Shown here: piece after piece, positions 9,251 through 17,446 of the stretch
Position numbering within the stretch: the stretch's first letter is position 1
Layout: the number at the start of each line of letters is the position of its first letter
From: Mycolicibacterium goodii
GTDB lineage: Bacteria; Actinomycetota; Actinomycetes; Mycobacteriales; Mycobacteriaceae
Length of the DNA stretch: 64,000 nucleotides
Reading direction: 5' to 3'
Assembly (NCBI RefSeq): GCF_001187505.1
Contig: NZ_CP012150.1
Location: 6,048,048 to 6,112,047 of the forward strand
Position numbers and translations under genes: made by a program
Notes under the pieces: generated by a model
What the model saw: only the letters and a program-made list of their open reading frames with translations
Told to the model about the DNA's origin: nothing
Database searches by the model: none

Positions 9251-9696
9251 GCACGCGGCGCTCTGCGCACGCGACCCGGTGGAGCCACCGAGTGGGTACC
9301 GAGTATGCGAGGTCACCATGACCTGCACCGGGATTCGAGGGGGATTGCCGGTGCAGGCCATGGCAACACATTCAGGATAGCCCCGCACCACCGCCGAAAG
9401 CGATGAGGCACGGTACGACGCGGGGCCGGCAGCGGGGGCGCGATCCGACGCCGCAGGACTCACCGACGGCGAACCTGGAGTTATCACATTAAGCAGAATA
9501 CATACCGATAGAATGATCTGCACGCCTACTGGTGACTTCAAGTATTTTTGTTCGTCTCGCGGATTGGAGAGCCGACATCAACACGCGGTTACCGACGCGT
9601 CCCTGTGGGAAATTCCGGGTGGAACAATTGCGATACGCCCGTTTGCCAGGGGACGTGCGCCCGACGATGCAATCCTGCAGATTTCGAGGTTGTGTG
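9251..9696. other. Dyad-rich non-coding stretch upstream of the TetR pair
   Basis: No convincing gene. Several perfect inverted repeats follow one another: GGTGG-AG-CCACC near 9279-9292, GGTCA-CCA-TGACC (9311-9323) and CCTGCACCGG/CCGGTGCAGG (9322-9331 with 9348-9357, 10-bp arms, 16-base loop). The last would form a strong RNA hairpin. From about 9480 the sequence becomes AT-rich, fitting a promoter for the TetR operon. An open frame from 9532 joins the TetR gene but lacks typical coding composition. Confidence 0.45.
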
Positions 9697-10398
9697 GTGA
9701 CTGAGCAGCTCGACCGCCGAGCAGACCTCACCCGGCTCCAGATCCTGCAGGCCGCGTCCCGGCAGTTCGCGCGAACCCCGTACAGCCTGGTGAGCCTCGA
9801 TGACATCCTGGCCGACGCCGAGGTGACCAAGGGTGCGCTGTACTTCCACTTCCGCTCCAAGCACGCACTGGCGTGCGCGATCGTCGAGCAGCATGCCGAT
9901 CGGGCCCGCACCGCCACCGAAGACGTCGCCGCGCGCAACCTGTCCGGGCTCGAGACGTTGATCGACATCAGCTACCAGCTCGCGGTCGACGACATCAGCG
10001 ACCCCATGACGCGTGCCGGGCTCAACCTGGTCGAATCGATCGGGCGCACCGAGAGCCTCGGCGCACGGGTGCTGGCGGCCTGGGTTGCGCGCTTCACCGC
10101 GATCGGGCAGCGCGCGGTGTCCGAAGGCGACCTGACCGCCGACAGCGATCCGGAGGTGGTGGCCCGCCTGTTGGTGTCGCTGTATCTGGGCGTTCGTCAG
10201 ACCAGCGAACTCGAGGACGCCCAGCGGTTCCTGCAGGACCTGGAGCGCAGCTGGCAGCTCCTGTTACCGGGTATCGCAAACCCCGACCGACTCGGCTACC
10301 TCAGGCAGTTCATCCGTCGTCGCACCTCGTTGACGGCGCGACGGGCCGTGCCGCTTCATCCCGAGCCGCCCGCGCGCACCCGCGCCGGCTCGGCCTGA
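9697..10398 (+). CDS. TetR-family regulator, first of a tandem pair
   Basis: A 233-residue DNA-binding repressor. The N-terminal helix-turn-helix (about 15-60; LQILQAASRQFA then DDILADAEVTKGALYFHF) resembles the gamma-butyrolactone-receptor-like branch of TetR. The C-terminal ligand domain is all-helical. I chose the GTG at 9697 (protein begins VTEQLDRRADLTR), which gives the usual short arm before the helix-turn-helix; upstream in-frame starts would add about 55 residues. It is followed 5 bp later by a second TetR gene. Ligand unknown. Confidence 0.85.
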   Translation: MTEQLDRRADLTRLQILQAASRQFARTPYSLVSLDDILADAEVTKGALYFHFRSKHALACAIVEQHADRARTATEDVAARNLSGLETLIDISYQLAVDDISDPMTRAGLNLVESIGRTESLGARVLAAWVARFTAIGQRAVSEGDLTADSDPEVVARLLVSLYLGVRQTSELEDAQRFLQDLERSWQLLLPGIANPDRLGYLRQFIRRRTSLTARRAVPLHPEPPARTRAGSA

Positions 10399-10403
10399 GG
10401 CTC

Positions 10404-11057
10404 GTGCCACGCCAGGCCCGCGCGGGGGTGACCCGGCGCAAGATCATCACTGCCGCCGTCGACTTGTTCAGCGAGATAGGTTATCCGGCAACGGGATTGG
10501 GTGAGATCATCGAACGCGCCGACATGACCAAGGGCGCGTTGTACTACCACTTCGACTCGAAGGAAGCCCTCGCCGAGGCCGTCATCGAAGAAGGCGGGGC
10601 GAGCATGCTCGCGGCCTTCCACAACATCACCGACTCGTCGTCCCCTGCGCTGGAGAACCTGATCCACGGACTGTTCGTGGTCTGTGACTTCTCGCGCACC
10701 GACCGGGTCGCCGAGATCGGCCTGCACCTGCTGCAGACCTTCGCCGGGATCAACGACACCACCCGACGGGTGTACGCGAGTTGGCTCGACGCGATCAGTG
10801 CACAACTGCACCGCGCCGCGACCGAGGGGGACCTGCGCGAAGGTGTCGATCCCGGTGCCGCCGCCGAGGTGATCCTGGCGGCGACGCTCGGCGCCGAGGC
10901 CCTGGCCAGGGCCGGTTCGGGCGGCACCGATCTTCGGGAACGCATCGTGCGCACCTGGGATCTGCTGCTGCCCGCCCTGGTCGACGCCGAGTCCCTGGAG
11001 TACTTCCGCGAGTTCCTCGCCCGCGAATCCATGCGACGGTCGCAGGGCGTCGACTAG
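10404..11057 (+). CDS. TetR-family regulator, second of a tandem pair
   Basis: A 217-residue paralogue of the preceding regulator. The helix-turn-helix lies at about 10-50 (KIITAAVDLFSEIGY, then LGEIIERADMTKGALYYHF), and the ends of the two proteins are alike (LLLPGIANPDRLGYLRQFI versus LLLPALVDAESLEYFREFL), so they likely arose by duplication. GTG 10404 sits behind a TGAGG ribosome site that overlaps the upstream stop codon. Co-translation suggests both are made together and may heterodimerise. The gene ends convergently against the MerR gene, overlapping by 4 bp. Confidence 0.85.
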   Translation: MPRQARAGVTRRKIITAAVDLFSEIGYPATGLGEIIERADMTKGALYYHFDSKEALAEAVIEEGGASMLAAFHNITDSSSPALENLIHGLFVVCDFSRTDRVAEIGLHLLQTFAGINDTTRRVYASWLDAISAQLHRAATEGDLREGVDPGAAAEVILAATLGAEALARAGSGGTDLRERIVRTWDLLLPALVDAESLEYFREFLARESMRRSQGVD

Positions 11058-11833
11058 CGGGCGGCGCGGTCGGCGTTGGCGTGGATCGCATCGCGACAGA
11101 ACGCCGCGAGCCCCGGGAGCCCGAACGATTCGTCGTAGCGCGCGACGTAGGCCGGATCGCTCACGTACATGTCGCCCAGCTTGCGGTGGAAATCCGGCGG
11201 GCAGTCGTAGAACCAGCGGTTCACGTGAAGCCGATGCCGCTCGGCGGCGTCCATCGCCTGGTCGGAATCGGCAGCCAGCCCGCCGGCGAACGCGTCCGCC
11301 AGCGCCTTCTCGACGGCCTCCCCCTCGGCCTTGATCCGGATCCAGTCCTCCCTGCCGTAGGACTTCGCCCGGCGCTGCGATTCCTTCCACTCCGCCGTCT
11401 CGCCCCACTTCCGCTCGGCCTCGGCCTGATAGTCGTCGAAGCCCTCGCCGAAGAGCTCGCGCATGTCGTCGTCGGTCATGGGGGTGTTCGTCATCGCCTT
11501 CTCCAATGCCTGATCGATCGCGTCGACGAGACCTCGCATCTCGTCGATTCGGGACATGACGCGTTCGCGCTGGCGAAGCAGGTGACTGACCTCGTCCCCC
11601 TCGTGCAGCAGGCTCGCGATCTCGTCGAGCGAGAACTCGAGCCGGCGGTACACGATGATCTGGGACAACCGGGTCAGGTCGGACGACCTGTACACCCGGT
11701 AGCCCGAGGCGGTGCGTCGGCTGGGGGTCAGCAACCCGATCTCGTCGTAGTGGTGGAGCGTCCGGACCGTGATGCGAAACCGCTTCGCGACCTCGCCGAC
11801 GGTGAGTCCGTCCACCGGCAACTCCTGCGTCAT
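11054..11833 (-). CDS. MerR-family regulator with TipA-type antibiotic-binding domain
   Basis: 259 residues. The N-terminus (about 8-80) is a MerR winged helix-turn-helix (LTVGEVAKRFRITVRTLHHY, then GYRVYRSSDLTRLSQI). A coiled coil around 80-115 follows, then a TipAS-like helical domain (about 125-250) that in Streptomyces TipAL binds thiopeptides and other cyclic peptides. Family members usually activate transcription from promoters with an overlong spacer. No target gene is adjacent, so it may act on its own promoter or a remote multidrug gene. Confidence 0.88.
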   Translation of the reverse strand: MTQELPVDGLTVGEVAKRFRITVRTLHHYDEIGLLTPSRRTASGYRVYRSSDLTRLSQIIVYRRLEFSLDEIASLLHEGDEVSHLLRQRERVMSRIDEMRGLVDAIDQALEKAMTNTPMTDDDMRELFGEGFDDYQAEAERKWGETAEWKESQRRAKSYGREDWIRIKAEGEAVEKALADAFAGGLAADSDQAMDAAERHRLHVNRWFYDCPPDFHRKLGDMYVSDPAYVARYDESFGLPGLAAFCRDAIHANADRAAR

Positions 11834-11886
11834 GTCGATCAGCCTGGTGCCTCACGCCGGGTGAGGGTCAAGTGTTCTCGTCGAGC

Positions 11887-12288
11887 TCAGAGTTCCTCGA
11901 CCCACAGCTTCTCGGTGAGGTCCTGGAAACACGCGAGCGCGACCGGGTCGTCGCCGCGCAGCAGCGCCGACTTGCTCATCCGGGCGCGCACGATCGAGCC
12001 GTCCTGATGCTGCAGTTCGACGATGAGGTCGGCATGCGCACGCACCACCGACACCGCGGAGTCGTCGGCCGGGAGCGCATGGAAGATCTCGGCGAACCGC
12101 AGGGCCTTCACGTCTTCCGGGCCGCGGCCGACCATCTCGGCGAACGCGGTGTTGGCGAACAGGATCGAACCGTCCTCGGCGATCGCGAGCACCGGCACCG
12201 GGAACCGTTCCAGCACCACCAGCGCGGGCATGTTCTGGAGCAGCTCCATGGGCGATCGTGAACCCTCGTCGCTCTGTCGCCGCTCCAC
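11887..12288 (-). CDS. Single PAS-domain protein
   Basis: 133 residues, almost entirely one PAS domain (about 20-130): PALVVLERFPVPVLAIAEDG, then ILFANTAFAEMVGR and a later IVRARMSKSALLRGDD strand pair. No kinase, GGDEF or DNA-binding domain is attached, so it probably works through a partner protein or senses a small ligand. The start may be ATG 12288 or the internal ATG at 12249. It is divergent from the acyl-CoA dehydrogenase operon. Confidence 0.8.
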   Translation of the reverse strand: MERRQSDEGSRSPMELLQNMPALVVLERFPVPVLAIAEDGSILFANTAFAEMVGRGPEDVKALRFAEIFHALPADDSAVSVVRAHADLIVELQHQDGSIVRARMSKSALLRGDDPVALACFQDLTEKLWVEEL

Positions 12289-12424
12289 GTGTCGATAGTG
12301 CCCGACTCTGCCCCGGTTACCAAGAAACCTTCGTCGCGGTCGTCGCGGACCAGCCGGATGGTCGACCTCACTTGACTAACTAGGTTTACTCTGTGAAGGC
12401 TGATACCGGCAGACAGGGGCAGGC

Positions 12425-13657
12425 ATGGACCTGAAATGGTCGAGGACCGACCAGGAGTTCCGCGACGAGGTGCGTCGCTTTCTCGCCGAGAAGCTGACAC
12501 CGGACCTCCGCGCGGCCGGGCGACTCCAGACCAGCGTGTACTCCGAGCACGAGGCGAGCATGCAGTGGCAGCGCATCCTGCACGAACGCGGCTGGGCGGC
12601 CCCGGCCTGGCCCGTGGAACACGGCGGCTGCGACTGGAGCCTGACGCAGCACTACATCTTCGGCCGCGAGTCCACGCTCGCGGGCGCACCGGCGCTCTCA
12701 CCGATGGGCATCCGCATGGTGGCGCACGCGATCATCAGGTTCGGCACCGCCGAGCAGAAGGACTACTTCCTGCCGCGCATCCTCACCGGGGAGGTGTTCT
12801 TCTGCCAGGGCTACTCCGAACCCGAGGCGGGATCGGACCTGGCGGCACTGTCGATGAGCGCCGTGCCCGACGGGGACGACCTGGTGTGCACCGGCAGCAA
12901 GATCTGGACCACCCATGCGCGCGAGGCCAACTGGATGTTCGCGCTCGTGCGAACATCCCGCGGCGCGAAGAAGCAGCAGGGCATCACGTTCGTGCTGATC
13001 GACATGACCTCGCCGGGCATCGAGATCCGGCCCCTGGTGATGACCTCCGGCGAGGAGGTGCAGAACCAGGTGTTCTTCGACGACGTGCGGGTGCCGAAGA
13101 CAAACATCATCGGACAGATCGACGATGGTTGGACCGTCGCGAAGTACCTGTTGGAGTTCGAACGCGGCGGCGGCGCGTCGTCACCCGCGCTGCAGGTGCT
13201 CGGCGAGGAGATCGCGACCGCGGCCGCCGAACAGCCCGGCCCGTCCGGCGGACGGCTGATCGACGACCCGGCATTCAGCCGCAAACTGGCCGACGCACGC
13301 ATCCGCACCGATGTGCTGGAGATCCTGGAGTACCGGGTGCTCGCGGCCGTGGCCGAGGGTCGCAACCCCGGCACCGCGTCGTCGATGCTCAAGGTACTGG
13401 GCACCGAACTGAGCCAGACCCTCACCGAGCTGTCGATGGAGGCCGCCGGTCCGCGACGACGCGCCTACCAGCCGCACGCGACGCGTCCCGGTGGGCCGGT
13501 CGCCGAGTTCGAGCCGCCCGTCGACGGCTACGTCAGCGGTGAGCTGTGGCAGGCCGTTGCCCCGCTGCGCTACCTCAACGACCGCGCAGGCTCGATCTAC
13601 GCGGGCAGCAACGAGATTCAGCGCAACATCCTCGCCAAGGCGGCCCTCGGACTCTGA
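12425..13657 (+). CDS. Acyl-CoA dehydrogenase, subunit 1 of a pair
   Basis: 410 residues with a complete acyl-CoA dehydrogenase layout: helical N-terminus (WSRTDQEFRDEVRRFL), GYSEPEAGSDLAAL flavin motif, TTHAREANWMF segment and the C-terminal IYAGSNEIQRNIL block. In M. tuberculosis steroid and lipid operons, adjacent unequal dehydrogenase genes encode alpha2-beta2 enzymes with one active site per dimer. The 11-bp gap to the next dehydrogenase suggests the same here. The usual base position YEG reads YAG in this subunit, so the catalytic Glu may lie elsewhere or come from the pattern of such heteromers. Substrate unknown. Confidence 0.92.
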   Translation: MDLKWSRTDQEFRDEVRRFLAEKLTPDLRAAGRLQTSVYSEHEASMQWQRILHERGWAAPAWPVEHGGCDWSLTQHYIFGRESTLAGAPALSPMGIRMVAHAIIRFGTAEQKDYFLPRILTGEVFFCQGYSEPEAGSDLAALSMSAVPDGDDLVCTGSKIWTTHAREANWMFALVRTSRGAKKQQGITFVLIDMTSPGIEIRPLVMTSGEEVQNQVFFDDVRVPKTNIIGQIDDGWTVAKYLLEFERGGGASSPALQVLGEEIATAAAEQPGPSGGRLIDDPAFSRKLADARIRTDVLEILEYRVLAAVAEGRNPGTASSMLKVLGTELSQTLTELSMEAAGPRRRAYQPHATRPGGPVAEFEPPVDGYVSGELWQAVAPLRYLNDRAGSIYAGSNEIQRNILAKAALGL

Positions 13658-13668
13658 CGGGAACACTG

Positions 13669-14799
13669 ATGGACTTCAACCTGACCAAGGAACAGGAACT
13701 GCTGCGCGACGGGCTCGGCAAGTTCCTGTCGAGCCGCTACGACCTGCAGACCAGTCGCGCCGCGGCCAAGCTCGGCGCGGGTTGGCAGCCCGACATCTGG
13801 CGCGGCTTCGCCGAGGAGCTCGGCATTCTCGGCGCCACGCTGCCCGAGGAGGCCGGCGGCAGCGGAGGCGGACCCGTCGAGGCGATGGTGATCGCCGAGG
13901 CGCTGGGCCACGCCCTGGTCATCGAGCCGTTCGTCGACACCGTCGTCGTCGCCGGTGGCCTGCTGCAGCGCGCCGGCGGCGACGTCGCGCAGAAGGTGCT
14001 GGAGGACCTCGTGGGCGGCACGGCCGTCGTCGCGGTGGCCGCGACCGAGCCGACGTCCGGCGACAACTGGCACAGCGTGCAGACAACGGCCCGTCGCGAC
14101 GGCGACGAGTGGGTGCTCGACGGCTCGAAGATCGTCGTGGCCAACGCGCCGTTCGCGACGCATCTGCTGGTGACCGCACGGACCTCCGGCGCAGCGGGCA
14201 TCTCGCTGTTCCTCGTCGAGATCGCCTCGGCAGGAAGCGGTTTCACGGCGCACCACTACCGCACGGTCGATGACCGCAGGGCCTCGGACCTGGTGTTCGA
14301 GGGGCTGCGGGTGCCCGCGTCGGCGCTGTTGGGCGCCGAGGGCGGGGCCGGGCCGTCACTGGAACTCGCGCGCGACGAAGGGGCCGCCGCGGTATGCGCC
14401 GAAGCCGTCGGCGCGATGCGCAAGGTGCTGGCCGACACCGTCGAGTACTGCAAACAGCGCCAGCAGTTCGGCCAACCGATCGGCGGCTTCCAGGCGCTGC
14501 AGCATCGCATGGTCGACATGCACATGGAACTCGAGCAGGCATCGGCCGCGGTGTACCTCGCGGTGCTCAACCTCGCCTCCGATGCGGCCGCGCGCGCCAA
14601 GGCGGTCTCGGCCGCCAAGGCCACGGTGGGCCGGGCCGCACGGTTCGTCGGCCAGAACGCGGTGCAGTTGCACGGCGGCATGGGCATGACCGAGGAACTC
14701 GCGATCGGGCACTACTTCAAGCGCCTCACGGTGGTTCAGTACGAGTACGGTTCCACCGATTCACACCTCAACCGGTACGCCGAGCTCACCCGCCCGTAG
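13669..14799 (+). CDS. Acyl-CoA dehydrogenase, subunit 2 of a pair
   Basis: 376 residues, a divergent acyl-CoA dehydrogenase: MDFNLTKEQELLRDGLGKFL at the N-terminus, a degenerate flavin motif ATEPTSGDNWHS near 125, CKQRQQFGQPIGGFQALQHR and QLHGGMGMTEEL near the C-terminus. The central flavin-contact motif is weaker than in its partner, as is common for one subunit of heterotetrameric dehydrogenases. ATG 13669 lies 11 bp after the upstream stop. The pair is divergent from the PAS gene and followed 39 bp later by an exporter gene. Confidence 0.9.
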   Translation: MDFNLTKEQELLRDGLGKFLSSRYDLQTSRAAAKLGAGWQPDIWRGFAEELGILGATLPEEAGGSGGGPVEAMVIAEALGHALVIEPFVDTVVVAGGLLQRAGGDVAQKVLEDLVGGTAVVAVAATEPTSGDNWHSVQTTARRDGDEWVLDGSKIVVANAPFATHLLVTARTSGAAGISLFLVEIASAGSGFTAHHYRTVDDRRASDLVFEGLRVPASALLGAEGGAGPSLELARDEGAAAVCAEAVGAMRKVLADTVEYCKQRQQFGQPIGGFQALQHRMVDMHMELEQASAAVYLAVLNLASDAAARAKAVSAAKATVGRAARFVGQNAVQLHGGMGMTEELAIGHYFKRLTVVQYEYGSTDSHLNRYAELTRP

Positions 14800-14838
14800 C
14801 CCGCGAAATCCGGTTGACCGCACCCGTAGGGTGAACCC

Positions 14839-15813
14839 GTGAGCGTGCGGGGGTGGGTGCTGTTCGGCGCGATGAGCATCATCTGGGGTATCCCGTACCT
14901 GCTGATCAAGATCGCCGTCGAGGGTGTCTCGGTCCCCGTGCTGGTGCTCGCCCGCACCGCGGTCGGTGCCCTGGTGCTGCTGCCGCTGGCGATGTCACGC
15001 GCGGCGTGGGCCCCGGTGCTACGGCACTGGAAGCCCGTGCTGGTGTTCGCGTTCTTCGAGATCATCGCCGCGTGGGCGCTGCTGACCGACGCCGAGAGGC
15101 ACCTGACGAGTTCGATGACCGGGTTGCTGATCGCGGCCGCCCCGATCATCGCCGCGGTCCTCGACCGGCTCACCGGCGGGGAGCGCCTCGACCCCAGGCG
15201 CATCGTCGGTCTCGTCGTGGGGCTGTCCGGTGTCGCGGTGCTCGCAGGCCCCGGGCTTGCGGGCGGACATGCGTGGCCGGTGCTCGAGGTGCTGCTGGTG
15301 GCGACGTGTTACGCGATCGCCCCGCTGGTGGCGGCCCGTTACCTCGGTGAGGTGCCGAGCCTGCCGATGACGGCGGCGTGCCTGACCGTGGCCGCGTTGA
15401 TCTACACCACGCCCGCGGTGCTCACCTGGCCCGGCGGGATGCCGTCGACGCGCGTGATGGTGGCCCTGATCGCGCTCGCGGTGATCTGCACGGCCCTGGC
15501 CTTCATCGTGTTCTTCGCGCTCATCCGTGAGGTGGGTGCGGCCCGTGCGCTGGTGTTCACCTACGTCAACCCCGCGGTGGCCCTGGCCGCCGGGGTGGTG
15601 GTGCTGGGTGAACCGCTCACCGCGTACAACATCGCCGGGCTGGTGCTGATCCTCGCCGGGTCGGTGCTCGCGACGCGTAAGGCCGCCAAGACCGTCCGCG
15701 AGCGTGCAACCGCTGCGGAAAATCAGGTGGATGCTCGCGACCGGCTCACACTCGCGGAACCGCAGGAGCCGACCGGGCCGTCTGGGCCTGAACCCACCCG
15801 CCGTACTCGGTGA
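14839..15813 (+). CDS. EamA/DMT-family transporter
   Basis: A 324-residue inner-membrane protein with about ten hydrophobic helices arranged as two EamA repeats (first about 5-130, second about 140-285). SIIWGIPYLLIKIAVEG in helix 1 and ALVFTYVNPAVALAAGVVVLGE in the second repeat are typical of this drug/metabolite exporter family. The C-terminal 40 residues are hydrophilic and overlap the convergent allophanate hydrolase gene by 68 bp. Substrate cannot be inferred. Confidence 0.9.
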   Translation: MSVRGWVLFGAMSIIWGIPYLLIKIAVEGVSVPVLVLARTAVGALVLLPLAMSRAAWAPVLRHWKPVLVFAFFEIIAAWALLTDAERHLTSSMTGLLIAAAPIIAAVLDRLTGGERLDPRRIVGLVVGLSGVAVLAGPGLAGGHAWPVLEVLLVATCYAIAPLVAARYLGEVPSLPMTAACLTVAALIYTTPAVLTWPGGMPSTRVMVALIALAVICTALAFIVFFALIREVGAARALVFTYVNPAVALAAGVVVLGEPLTAYNIAGLVLILAGSVLATRKAAKTVRERATAAENQVDARDRLTLAEPQEPTGPSGPEPTRRTR

Positions 15814-17446
15814 TGTCGCGGCCGTGTGCCGGTGCGGCGTGATCGCAACCGAAACCCGTCACCCACCGGCCGTCGTCCAGTTCGACCTTGCCGAGCAGCA
15901 TCGGCGCGGGCAGTTCGGCGAGGAAGGCGCCGAGAGCCGCCGGTGAGAGCACCCACCGCTCCCCCACGATCGCCGCGCCACCCTCGTCGACGCGCACCAG
16001 TCCCGGTTTGGGCGGTTCGGTGTCGAGCGCGAACAACCGGTACCGCGGCGCGGTGACGATCGGACCGGCCCAGCGCGCACCGCGTGCGGTGAGCTGATGC
16101 TCCAGCGGTTGACCGCGCAGATGAGCGCCGAACACGGCGAGCTCGGTGGCCATTTCCGCGCCGGGCTCGGCGACGGTTGGTTCTGGCCAGGCCGCGGCGG
16201 CCGGTTCGTCCAGGAAGCGGGCCGCGAGGTCGGCGACGACGGCGTCGTGGAAGGCCTGTGCCAGCAGCGTGATGCCGAACTGTGCGCCGTCGGCCGCCGT
16301 GCCTGCCGGGATCGCGATGGCGCACATGTCGAACAGGTTGCAGAAGTTGGTGAACCGGCCCATGCGTGCGTTCACGCCGACCGGGTCGGCCGCGACGTCG
16401 CGGATCAGCGGATGCTCCGGCGCGGTGGGCACCAGCAGCGCATCGCAGCCCGCGAGCGTCGCGAAGGCCCGGTCGCGTAGCTGTTCGACGCGGCGACGGT
16501 CGCGCAACAGATCGGCCGCCGAGTGCCGACCCGCGGCGCTGATGATGCCCGACACCACCGGATCCAGGCCGGCATCCGGCCCGGCACCGTCGATGAATTC
16601 ACCCACGGCATCCCACCGTTCGGCCACCAGTGCCCCGTTGTAGAGCAGGTCCGCCGCGGCGAAGAACGCCGTCATGTCGATCGGCACGATCTGCGCGCCG
16701 CCGGCCTGCACGCGCCGGACCGCCTCGGTGAACGCGGCCTGCCACGCGGCGTCGAGTTCGGGCACCGTCTCGGGCACCGCGACGCGAGGCACCGGCGGTG
16801 CGGCCAACCGGACGTCGGCGGGCCAGTTCCGGTGCGGCTCGGCGGTGGCCATGACGGCCATCGCCGCCTGTGCGGTCGGCAGGTCCGCGGCGAAGACGGT
16901 GACGCAGTCGTAGCTCGCGCAGGCCGGCACCACACCGGTGGTCGCAACCACGCCGAGGGTCGGCTTGATGCCGACGATGCCCTGCAGGCCGGCGGGCACG
17001 CGCCCCGAGCCCGCGGTGTCGGTGCCGATCGCGATGTCGGCGAAGCCGAGTGCGACGGCGACGGCGGACCCGGAACTCGAACCGCCCGAGATGTATTCGG
17101 GCCGCTGGGCGTTGCGCACCGCGCCGTAGGGGCTGCGGGTGCCGACGAGGCCGGTGGCGAACTGGTCGAGGTTGGTCTTGCCGATGACGACGGCGCCCGC
17201 GGCCTTGAGAGCGGCCACCACCGGCGCGTCGGCATCCGGCAGGTAGCCGAACCCGGGGCAGGCCGCGGTGGTGGGCAGACCGGCGACGTCGACGTTGTCC
17301 TTGACCGCGAGCAGCAGACCGGCCAACGGCCCGGCGGCCGAGGCATGATCGGCCTCGACCGCCTCCTGCGGCCGCAGGTGGATGAACACCTCGGACCGAC
17401 CGGTCTGCTCGATCCTGCGGTAGATCTCGGCGATCCTGCCCGTCAC
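15746..17446 (-). CDS. atzF: Allophanate hydrolase
   Basis: 566 residues. It hydrolyses allophanate to ammonia and CO2, the last step of urea or guanidine breakdown through carboxylation. The N-terminal amidase-signature domain shows Lys49 (AVKDN), Ser123 in GGSSSGSA and nucleophile Ser147 in GTDTAGSGR; the spacings 74 and 24 equal those I recall for characterised AtzF. A C-terminal domain (about 445-560, containing LGKVELDDGRWVTGF) is the extra domain of full-length allophanate hydrolases. The GTG at 17446 overlaps the upstream carboxyltransferase stop as GTGA. Confidence 0.93.
   Translation of the reverse strand: MTGRIAEIYRRIEQTGRSEVFIHLRPQEAVEADHASAAGPLAGLLLAVKDNVDVAGLPTTAACPGFGYLPDADAPVVAALKAAGAVVIGKTNLDQFATGLVGTRSPYGAVRNAQRPEYISGGSSSGSAVAVALGFADIAIGTDTAGSGRVPAGLQGIVGIKPTLGVVATTGVVPACASYDCVTVFAADLPTAQAAMAVMATAEPHRNWPADVRLAAPPVPRVAVPETVPELDAAWQAAFTEAVRRVQAGGAQIVPIDMTAFFAAADLLYNGALVAERWDAVGEFIDGAGPDAGLDPVVSGIISAAGRHSAADLLRDRRRVEQLRDRAFATLAGCDALLVPTAPEHPLIRDVAADPVGVNARMGRFTNFCNLFDMCAIAIPAGTAADGAQFGITLLAQAFHDAVVADLAARFLDEPAAAAWPEPTVAEPGAEMATELAVFGAHLRGQPLEHQLTARGARWAGPIVTAPRYRLFALDTEPPKPGLVRVDEGGAAIVGERWVLSPAALGAFLAELPAPMLLGKVELDDGRWVTGFGCDHAAPAHGRDITEYGGWVQAQTARSAPAVPRV

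Noticed and set aside
9532..9696. N-terminal extension of the first TetR gene
   Set aside because: The codons before 9697 are not typical of the genome and TetR proteins start just before the helix-turn-helix.
12372..12410. KstR-type operator before the paired acyl-CoA dehydrogenase genes
   Set aside because: AAC-N3-GTT is present instead of the AAC-N2-GTT core, so the match to the cholesterol regulator is not good enough.
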